Assembly (NCBI GenBank): GCA_013398295.1
Contig: VZSF01005685.1
Coordinates: 248,001 to 312,000 of the forward strand
Source: Chionis minor
Lineage: Eukaryota > Chordata > Aves > Charadriiformes > Chionididae
Reading direction: 5' to 3'
Length of the DNA stretch: 64,000 nt
Shown here: in pieces, positions 40,562-50,300 of the stretch
Numbering within the stretch: the stretch's first letter is position 1
Layout of the letters: each line of letters begins with the position of its first letter
Made by a program: the position numbers and the translations under genes
The notes under the pieces: generated by a model
The model's database searches: none
What the model saw: the letters and a program-made list of their open reading frames with translations, nothing else
Told to the model about the DNA's origin: nothing

Positions 40562-40985
40562 NNNNNNNNNNNNNNNNNNNNNNNNNNNNNNNNNNNNNNN
40601 NNNNNNNNNNNNNNNNNNNNNNNNNNNNNNNNNNNNNNNNNNNNNNNNNNNNNNNNNNNNNNNNNNNNNNNNNNNNNNNNNNNNNNNNNNNNNNNNNNNN
40701 NNNNNNNNNNNNNNNNNNNNNNNNNNNNNNNNNNNNNNNNNNNNNNNNNNNNNNNNNNNNNNNNNNNNNNNNNNNNNNNNNNNNNNNNNNNNNNNNNNNN
40801 NNNNNNNNNNNNNNNNNNNNNNNNNNNNNNNNNNNNNNNNNNNNNNNNNNNNNNNNNNNNNNNNNNNNNNNNNNNNNNNNNNNNNNNNNNNNNNNNNNNN
40901 NNNNNNNNNNNNNNNNNNNNNNNNNNNNNNNNNNNNNNNNNNNNNNNNNNNNNNNNNNNNNNNNNNNNNNNNNNNNNNNNNNNNN
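40562..40985. other. Assembly gap (N run)
   Basis: An N run of about 424 bases directly left of a dense CpG island. A first exon or core promoter may be hidden here. Confidence 0.98.
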
Positions 40986-41690
40986 CTCCGCCTGGTGCCC
41001 CGGGCGCCCCGCCGCGCTCTGGGTGCCCCCCGAGGGGGGAGGTGGGTGCTGGGGGTGTCGCCGCGGGGGGAGCGGGACCCGTGGGAAAGCGCCCCGCAGG
41101 CCTCGCCGGGGTGGTGTGGAGGGGCTGGCGCTCGCCGCTGCCCGGGCTGTGCACGGGAGGAGAGCTGCAGGGCAGAGAAGGGGGGCACTTGCCGGGCGAG
41201 ACCCCCCTGCGTGTCACACCGAGCCCCCCCCCCCGGCAGGACCCCTCCAGCCAGGCTGGCCCAGCACCCTGCCGCGGCCGGGCTGGGCTGCCGGCGCCCC
41301 AACGTCCATCCCCGGGCTGCCCCATCTCCGCTCAACACCCGAAACGGGGGCACGGAGGGAGCTGGGGAAAAGCTGCTGGAGATTTGGGTGCGCTGGAGCG
41401 TGAGGTGGTGAGACGGCTGAGCCAGAGGGGTTGCCCTGGAAACGGAGAGGCTGCATGTGAGCTGCTCCGGTACCCACAGTTGATATTTATGAGGCCGATG
41501 ACATGTGCCATGGCAGAGTGATGTCAGGAGAAGCGGGAGCTGGGAGAAGGCTGCGTCACTCTCCATGGCCGAGTGTGCGCGGCCGGGGGGATGCGGCTGG
41601 CTCGGGGGTGCGGAGCCGGCCACCACATTCCTGGGGACCAACACGCGCACCCACACGAGTGTCACCGCGTCTTATAGCCCCCTGCCCCGG
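40986..41690. promoter_or_regulatory. CpG island beside the second gap
   Basis: Extremely GC-rich with frequent CpG (densest 40986-41300), continuing to about 41690, where composition falls. It includes CRE-like TGATGTCA near 41520 and GCGTCAC near 41553. It has the character of a housekeeping-type promoter. No recognisable exon or direction is visible. Confidence 0.55.
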
Positions 41691-43108
41691 GAACCACTGA
41701 GCGGGAAGAAGCAACTTTGCCGGGGTCACAGTGGGAATTAGTGACAAGGCACAGCTCGTCACAGCTGACCGTCCCGCTCCTCTGTGGCTCCAGGCCAGCA
41801 GACCCAGCAGCTCGGGATGGGGAGCGTCGCCAGGAAAGGAAAAGGTGCTGCCAGGCCTCTCGCTCTGGCACTAGATGCTGCTACAGAGCAACATCATTCT
41901 AATTATAGCAACAGTGTCAGTGCTGAAGAGTGGGGAAAAATACATACTTCAAAAGGTCTATAACTATGTAATTTGCTGCTGGCAAAACTCACTACAAAAA
42001 AAACCCCTAGAATGAAGCACTTTTTTAGAAAATAATTTGTACTTACCTGATGCTTTAAATTAGCGAAAGGTTCAGCGGAGGGAGGCAGGAGGGATGAGGT
42101 GGGCATACGAGCTGCAGAGATTTATGGTTAAACTGCCTTTCTATTCATATGGCTTTATACTAGTTTTACATGAAACAGCGACATTTGGGGGATCTATGGT
42201 TAATCTAAATACAGCCCAAGAAAAGTCAAGTCAGTGCAGCATTACTCGTACGCTTAGAGAAAGGAGGGAGCTGGGTGGGCAGGCAGACATTTAAAAGTTG
42301 CTTCTCCCATGCATTTTGCTAGCACTGCTTCCCGAAATTATTTGGTTGTGTGGAACTACATGCGAAGCAGAACTGCAGGACTGGGGATTTAGCGTGAGTA
42401 AAGTGCAACCCACTCCTGTAAATTCCTTCTCCAGTTCCTGCTGTCCCCGAAAGCACCCGTCACTGTCATTGTCACTCCACCTGGAGAGCAGCTGTTGCTC
42501 TCTGCGTGTTTCATCCCTGGGGATTCCATAGGGACTCGCCGGGGCAGCGAGGTGAAGCAAAGCAGCGGGGGGAGAAAATAGTAGCCCTGGTGCCTGGAGC
42601 TGCCCTTTGAGATTAGAGCAAATCCCTACTGAGAAAGAAACTCAATCTGTGTATCTCACATTCACTAGTGAGCAACTAAGCCCAGTCCCTGTGCGGACAC
42701 AGAACAAGGGACAGTCCCTTCCCTGAAAAGCCACAGGCTAAACGGGTAGGACAAAGGGCAGGAGAGTAAAACCAGCCATTCTGGCAGGAAGCTCACAGTC
42801 TTCCAGCTCTTTCCCACCACCGTGCTGCTTTTTTGCTGCACGGAGCCAGCCAGATGTACACGGCTATTCACCAAGCTGGTTTTGTGCAGGGAACGTACAA
42901 CTGCTGTTCTTACCCTTCCTCATCCATCTGTGCTCAAAGACCAGCTCATTTCCATGCCCCCCAGGCACAGATTTCCCACAGAGAAGGTTTGACTAGGCCA
43001 GTTCTTTCATAACTATTGCTGCGTATCAAAGTGGTTCAAAATGACATTTCTGGTCAATAATGTCAGGCAGCCCCAGATGTGGGAGGGATAAGGGAAATCC
43101 AAATAGGA

Positions 43109-43156
43109 GTGAAAAAGGGTGCAAGTCTGGCTGTGAAAAAGGGTGCAAGTCTGGCT
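43109..43156 (+). repeat. Tandem duplication, two identical 24-base copies
   Basis: The unit GTGAAAAAGGGTGCAAGTCT plus GGCT is repeated exactly twice head to tail, indicating a recent slippage or duplication event. Confidence 0.95.
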
Positions 43157-45227
43157 TAGTGGAAATGATTCTTGTCCTATCAGTGGAGGATCACAGCGTG
43201 GCCCCACCTAGGGTCATATTCAGTGCTGGAAGCTGCCGTTTCTTGCCCCCCAGACAAGTTTTCCCTTTGGGGATGATGAATGGACCATGCAAGCCACCAG
43301 CCAGGACAAGGAAAGAAAAAGCCTGTCAGATGGGTTCTTAAATTAGATGGACAATGAATGATGAGTCTGTTCCAGCCGAGCAGAAAGGGATGGATGGAAC
43401 AAGGGGCCCTTGGGAAGGCAACAAGCTGCTGATCTGAGGCTTGGTTAAGGACAAACAGGGCTTGAGTCAGAAATACCTTGAAAGCATGATCAGATCCACA
43501 GGCAGTGTAAATCCGCTGATGATTTATTTACACGTGGTGATTCACTTTTCATGCTGTACTGCCTGTCTTTCCAAGTCCAAATTCCCTTGGCCCAAGGACA
43601 CGTGAGACAGAATTGTCCCCCGTGGCAACTGGAGGAGGACCCCCCACGCAAGAGTGCCAGTCTGCTGCCTTGCTAACGCGTGCCTCAGGTTCCCCATTGA
43701 GCAAGGGGTGTTGGTGGGGAATTCAGATCAGAAAGTAGGTCCTTGCGAAGCTCCCACGCTGCCCGCAAGTCTCAGGCTGCACAATGCAAAGGAGAGAAGG
43801 AAAGCTTGCTGCTGGCGTTGGGGGAAGGGGATTAATCAGCAGGGGATGACAACAGAAGTCCAGGGCTTCATTAATTAGAGGAGGGCATAAGATGATTCAG
43901 GGAGCATTTCCCACACTGCACTGGGGAGCGTGTTTCCGCAGTCACATTCTTCCGCTCTCTGGAGACACAGGGAGTTTCTAGGTACTGCCTCAAATCACAG
44001 CCCTGTTGAGCAGAACTGTGTCAGGTAACATGTGACGCAAGCCCTTCCCCTGGGGAGAAGCTGCGGGCCTGCCAGGAGGACAAACATGTTTGGCACTGCA
44101 CAAATCAGGCCATTACCACGTCAATCACGCTGCCTTGGATTCAGCCAAAAAGTAACAACAGAGCCGGAGACTCAGCCCTTCACAACAGCTTTTCAGAACA
44201 GGTACCCCAGAAACACAGGCCACCCTCTATCACACATCATTTGTGCTGGAGAACTTCTTCTCGTGGTGGATTTACTATAGGCTATGAATATCTGCGCAGG
44301 AATTCAAGTAATTTAGTATGGCAGAACGAAGCCCAATGGCTGCAAATACAGGCTGCAAACACAGACCAATTTAGAGCAGAATTAGGACATAAGGAGAATT
44401 AGCTATTGGCACAGCCGATCTGTGGATTCATGGCTGCTGTATCACTTCGCTGGATCCGAGGGCTTTTCTAAGAGATCTGGCACAGCCCAGCCATATATTG
44501 TAAGGTTGATACTGACATTGGGAGATAAAATTACCTGGCTTGTCCTGTGCAGGAGATAAGCCTAGACAGTTCCTTCTGTCTTGTAAAAGAATCCATATGT
44601 ATATATATAGCAACTGGCATAAGGAGACCCTAGTTTCAATCACGGCCTTCAGACACAACTGTTTTATATGAATAAGAAATATTCAGTATTAATCCTGGCT
44701 TTGGTAAGAATATATCTTTTTGGAAATACTTGGATAAGCATCTCTCTTCACCCTTTTGGCTTAAATGAGTTGCCTGGTTACCAAACGCAGACATCTTCAC
44801 AGGGGATTCAGTTCTGGTTCAGTTCTGTAGAGGGGTGTCTTCCTCCAGCACCACAGCACTAAGAACAGTCTGGAGAAAACAGAATAGGGCAGACCCTCTG
44901 CCCTAGGAGAAAGCAGACCCAGCTGCCACTAGGAGCTTTTGGGCTGGAGGTATTTTGTGTAGCTTATCTATGCTAGGGGTACCGTGAAAGCTTTTCTAAT
45001 TAGTCTTCTGGAAGATGAAATGCCTACAATGACACTGGCAAGTGCCATTTTCAGCCTACTGTGTACAGGAATGAAATGGCTCGTTAAGTCATCTGCAATC
45101 AGTGGTGAGGCCCTAAAGCTTTGAATACTTGATACACTGCCATACAGCAATTTTCTCATGTGAAGAGAAGCAAGAACAGTCAGGGACCTCTTCCCCATTT
45201 TCTCTCTCTCTGCCAAATGAGCCTTTT

Positions 45228-45243
45228 CCCCCCCCCCCCCCCC
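45228..45243 (+). repeat. Homopolymer of 16 C
   Basis: An uninterrupted C run following a T/C-rich stretch. On the minus strand it is a G run capable of forming a G-quadruplex. Length is prone to sequencing error. Confidence 0.85.
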
Positions 45244-45752
45244 TTTAAACTGTTCCCTTAGAAACAGCCAGTTTAGCCCTTTCACCCCTGCTTCTCCTCT
45301 GTGCGCCGTGCAGCCCTCAGCATGGCCAGTCTCTGCTGCTCCCTGTGGTCTCTCTCCCTGCCCACAATAAATGAGCACAGCTCTTCTGGCAGCGCGTCTC
45401 AGGAGGTAATGGAGGAGATGTTTATGGCAGACGTGCTGCGGCAAGGGAGGTGGCACATGAACCTCCACGCCATGACCTCAGTTGACAATTCGCTGGTGAG
45501 CTGTGGCTGTTCCCCTGTGTTTGGATCACCCCTCCCGCCTGTTCACCCGAGTGAGCCGTCAGGCTTTAAAGGCTGCAAAACGCCCGGTTCAGCTTCGCAC
45601 CACATTCATGCAAAGAAAATGTTAACCCCAGCCTACTTCCAGCTCTAGACTGAACCCACAGTTTCACTAGAGCATTTCATTATAAAATGAAATCACCCTG
45701 TTTGCTGGAAACGCAGCAGCCGTTACTGTCAGTTCCAGCAGCTTCCAGCCAA

Positions 45753-45758
45753 TTTATT
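45753..45758 (-). terminator. GBGT1: Candidate polyadenylation signal of GBGT1
   Basis: AATAAA on the minus strand, about 870 bases downstream of the stop. It is the first canonical hexamer I find in that direction, and it implies a 3' UTR of roughly 0.9 kb that would include a 24-base A tract (46185-46208). A non-canonical nearer site cannot be excluded. Confidence 0.35.
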
Positions 45759-46184
45759 TCACAGAGCTTAGAAAAGTTGGAAAGGACTGAAGCAATGGAT
45801 AGGAACACGAACCACTCAATACCAGATACGCTGTGTTGGAAAAGATTACATGATCTACAGAGACATGTGAACCAGGGAAAAGGTTCAGAGCACATCTGTG
45901 ATTGAAATAAACCCAAAGAATTTCAGTCTGGGTCTGAGCTGTGCTAGTTCTGTCTAAACTCACGTTTCCAAAGCACAGATTGGAATTTGGAAGACAACTC
46001 CTATATGAATTCACACTATTTGTCCTGTCAGACCAGGGTTCTTACTGGCAATGGCTGGCACCAGCTCTCTGCTGAGAAGGTTCAAGAAATCCTGCTGCAC
46101 TCTAATTGGGGAGTGCAAGTTTCCTCCTGATGCTGGTAACGGGTGTGAGTTTAAATCACAATACCTGAAAATTCATTGCCCCGA

Positions 46185-46208
46185 TTTTTTTTTTTTTTTT
46201 TTTTTTTT
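46185..46208 (+). repeat. Homopolymer of 24 T
   Basis: Reads as A24 on the GBGT1 transcript strand, about 420 bases past the stop, so it would lie inside the inferred 3' UTR and could act as an internal oligo-dT priming site in cDNA libraries. Confidence 0.9.
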
Positions 46209-46630
46209 AAGTGAAAAGGTCTTTACTAAAACTCCAGATCATCTATTTCTCCACAGGAATGTCAAATACCATTTTGATCTTTCCTGCTAGGCCTCAGGAA
46301 AGCACTCTGGCAAAGGCATCTGCAGCCTTGCTATAGGGATAACTGCTTTCGATAACTGGCCTTTTGGATGCCTTTTTGTGTGCTGCAGCCTCAAGTGGGA
46401 TGCTTGTATTTACAAAGATTAGGAACCTAGAAACCTTTTCATTCTCACCTCCACTTTAGCTGCTGCTTCTGAACTGCATTAAGGCTCCTGTTCTCTAGAG
46501 AAACCATCCATGTGTTCCTTTCTCAGTTTGCTCACACTGGGAACAAAAATTCATGGTGGGGCGTATTCTGTGGGAGCTAATATTCAGGGGGTTTGATTGC
46601 GTAGAGAACATCTCTGCAGGGATCAAATGG

Positions 46631-47315
46631 TCAATCTCGTATCTCTTTGTAGTTCTTATCCACTGTGGAAAAACGTATGAGGTGAATTTCAGGGGGCTTT
46701 GGCTTCCTGTCATCCCATAAATACTCTGGAGAAAGCACCTTGGAGGGTTTGTGGGAGAGGAAGTGTCTGTTGAGATGACTTTCTTCCTGCCAGGCTGCCA
46801 TGATCTCATTGGCTTTGTCCGTCAGGATGGTCATGTGGCAAGTCTTGGTGAACTCATAGACTTTCTTGACCAGCCCTCCAAACACGGCTCCTCCATAGTA
46901 GAAGTCCCCTTCTCCATCAGGGATGTAGGCTGCTGAAGAGCTCCTCCTCTCATACGGGAACTGGCTGCGAGGGACATTGAAATAGCCAGGGTGTATGGCT
47001 GCTACTGTATCCCCCAGGGTCTCAGGCCCCCAGGCATTGTAGAACACCATGTTAATGTCCAGGCAGAAGAGGTAGTCCACCTCCCGATGGCTTGTCTCCG
47101 CTATGTGCTTGTTTATGGCCTCCATCCTGCGCATGGAGATCTCTTGCCAGCTGGGGTATTTCTGCATGGGGACAATGAGAAACTTTCGGCCAGGTTGCAG
47201 GTGGACGTTGGGAATTGCCTCAGGGTTGTCAGTGAAGATATAATAGTTCACTCGATAGCCTTTCATGAAATGTTTCTCTGCTGACTCCAAGAAGCGGCCC
47301 ACAAACCTTGCGTAT
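46631..47315 (-). CDS. GBGT1: GBGT1 exon 7 (main catalytic exon and stop)
   Basis: The 685-base last coding exon carries 227 residues and a TGA at 46631-46633. It starts at the TGTGCAG acceptor just above 47315, not at the ATG a few codons further upstream, because only this joint continues exon 6 in frame. It contains YYIFTDNP, the metal-site motif CLDINMVF (AAC codon at 47051-47053), [36 protein letters not shown] and [11 protein letters not shown]. As is usual for GT6 genes, most of the catalytic domain sits in one large 3' exon. Confidence 0.95.
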
Positions 47316-50300
47316 CTGCACAGACACAACATGTGAATAGCACAGCAGAGACATGGTGGGTTATGAAGGGTACCTTAATGAATGGAAGATGACAAGGGAT
47401 GAAGAGTGTTCACTAGCTACTGCTGCAGGGATGCATACACTATACATGCAATAGGTAAAAAATAGTGGAGGATAAGGAACAAGTGGATTATCTGCTTAGA
47501 GCAACCAACCACCTATCTACAGCTCTAATTCCCAAGACATGTGCTAGTTCTTCAAAAATACTGACCATACTTTGGGTACCTTGGGTGTTGAGTCTGTTAT
47601 CCTGTAGGCTTCTACGATTATGGATACAACACGTGGGCATGGAAGTTTACTATAGACTGGGACAAATTTCAGCTCTGCTGAGGACAAGAAAAGCCAAAAT
47701 GGTCTTTCCACAGAGGAAGTACATCAGCTCAAGAACTGTGCCCGCTGAGTGGTTCACTTACTTTCCAATGGCAAAGGCTGTCACCCCTATGGTGAGATTC
47801 AGTGGCCTGTAGGCACTGTCGAGGATCTCAGAATTGAAGGTTCCTTCCCAGATGATGGGGGCCAGCCATGGCGTGACTGTCAGCACATCCTGACGCCTGA
47901 AGAAAAAGAAAGGGAATGTTAATGAATTGTAACTGTTCCTTTGGGTTTCAAGGCCAGTAAATGGGAAAGAAACACTAAAAAGGCAACTAGAAGAAGAGTG
48001 TGTGTATCAGCATTAACTCATTATGGATGGTATTATCTTCAGATCTTTTTCTCTACTATCTTATTTAAGGTTACCAAGCATGGACCTTTCAGTTCCTGGG
48101 ATGAAATTAAGCAGTGTTTGATGAACTGGCAAAAACCTGAGGATCTACTAAAATCTCATTTAAGCTCATAGGATTTTTCTGCTGAGGAGAGTTTAATGAC
48201 CACTGAGTTACAGAGCTAGAAGCTATGCATATTTGCTATCAGTCTGATGAAGATTGTGACATACAGATAATGTAATAACATGAAAATTACTATAAAAGTA
48301 CAGCCCATTACTATGTTATTAAAAAACAGCTTGTGGCAGGATGGTTTATTTTTCCAGTATTTATATATAGCTTTAACACATTCGGATGTAATTTAAAATT
48401 CTGTATGGGAGGCAGCATTCAAATGTGTAACAAAAGGTATAGAAAATCTTTAATCTCCTGTGTGGGTAGTGGAAATACTGAATGTACATGCAGCAGAGCC
48501 TGATTACGCCCTATTACAGCTATGCAATGCTATTTTAACTTTCTTCTTTGTTTTCCGGGTTTCTTTCTTACCTTTTTGATTTTAAAACAAGATGTCATTT
48601 AGGATGTGTAATTTACCCCAGCCCGCTTACGTTCGCCCCAGACCATGATCTGTAGCACTCTGCTAATGAAATCTGTCATGCACAGCACAGGGCCACACTT
48701 GGAGGCTGAAGCAGTCTCCCAGCTGACACGCTCCCAGGGCAATAACAGCACAAAAATCAAACCACGGGCCCCGTGGGGAGCAGTTTGATGGCAGAGGCAA
48801 CAGTACACTTTGAACCCAGATCTAACACTTTCAGTCTGACTGGATACGAAAGTAACTCCCTCCTATAGTAATGCATATGATTAAAAGATTAAATTATACA
48901 GGAAGAAGAATTTGGTCTGTAGAAAATGTACTAACGGAACTATTCTCTTTCTGGGTTAATTATCCGGTTTTGGAGGAGGGGCAGAGAGAGGGAAGGAAAT
49001 CTGCAAGTTTGGTTCTCTAAGCAGGGCTTTTTTTCATTTCATTTTAAAGGGCTGCACTCACTGGGTTTCCCAATGACTCATTTCCATGGTATGCATCCTC
49101 TCAGTGCACGCTAGTGAACTCCCTTCAGATGACACAGAGCACTAAAAGCTACATGATTCTCTCCTCGTTTAGTCCAGTACGCACTAGCTGATTTTGCACA
49201 TTAATTTATTCCAATACAGAAGAGAGAAATATTCAGTACGTCCTGTTGAAATAGCAGGGGGAAAACAAAGGATATGTACTAACAGGGTGTGTTTATTAAC
49301 ATGCAAAAGAATGGTGGTTGTTGAAGGTGAATTGCTAGAGATAAGAGTCAGGTCATAGGAGCTGGACCAATGGAGACTGCTCACGAACTCAAGCTGACGA
49401 GGAGCGTTGGCCTAAGTGACTTCTTAGCTGCTGCTGCCTGAAACCTTCCACATCTGTTTAAACTCACCGGTTTGACTGCTTCTCACTGAGACTTGTCTGT
49501 GTGAGTGCCTGCAGTTTGTTCCAGGGTAAGATCCAGCAGGTTGGCTGAAACCATTGCTGAAGGTCATACAAGGCACCTGCTTGATTTTGCCCTGAAATGG
49601 ATTCAACGCTCTCCCACAGCTGGTTACGGTTACAACACAGTTCGAAAAGGTATTTCTCACTGTCTTCCAGCTATTGTATCTCTCCCATCCCAAAAAGAAG
49701 CCCTGGCAGCAACCATGTAGACAGGGCTCTCTGTGTGCTAATGTTTTAATTGGGACTTTACAGTAGGTATGTTAGCAAGTACACAGTGACTAAACTCAAC
49801 CTTATAGCAGCGCAGACAGCTGTAGCCATACCCATACGGTTGGGCTTCTCTTTGAACAAGATACTGTTCAGTGTGTACCAGGACTTTGAAACTGCGAGCG
49901 CCACAGAGCACCCAAATCAAAAAGTCAGCAGAAACAAAGTTCAAACAAAGAAACTTACTTTGGAGCCAGCACTCTTGGCTGCTGATAAAATAATCTGTAA
50001 AAAGGAAGAAATATCCACTGAATAATACATGAATATGCCCGGAAGAGAGGAACAGCAGTTTGAAGGTCAGGAAATAAAAAGCCAGTACTTACTGGGGGAA
50101 AAGCTGGATTAGCTTCTCTTCTGTGTATTGGAGTTTCATGGAGCTGCATGATGGGGTGGGAAAAGAAAGGGACTGTAATACTTTTCCAAAACCAAGAACC
50201 TGGTTTGGCTTCAGGACCTTGTGCTGTACTGACAGCTGTCCAAGTTCTCACTCCAGTTGCTGCTCTGCCTGGTAGAGAGTCAGGCATTGCCTGCACGCAC

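Larger units (their letters stand above)
41691..45752. other. No supported gene: region downstream of GBGT1
   Basis: Composition shifts from GC-rich to AT-richer here. It contains a 24-base tandem duplication (43109-43156) and a 16-base C run. Open frames near 44968-45648 on both strands lack splice or domain support. Confidence 0.5.

Noticed and set aside
40251..41665. Frames of 340-405 codons across the second N run
   Set aside because: The same gap artefact. Flanking residues show no domain.
45301..45648. A plus-strand frame of 105 codons starting MRRAALSMASLCCS, and a 166-codon minus frame over the same place (44968-45468)
   Set aside because: There is no domain, both strands are open at once, the minus frame includes a poly-Gly stretch made by the C run, and there is no supporting splice pattern.
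46631..47332. Starting the glycosyltransferase at the ATG near 47332 as a 233-residue protein
   Set aside because: The first residues are intron sequence. A good acceptor just above 47315 and five in-phase upstream exons give the full 343-residue enzyme.
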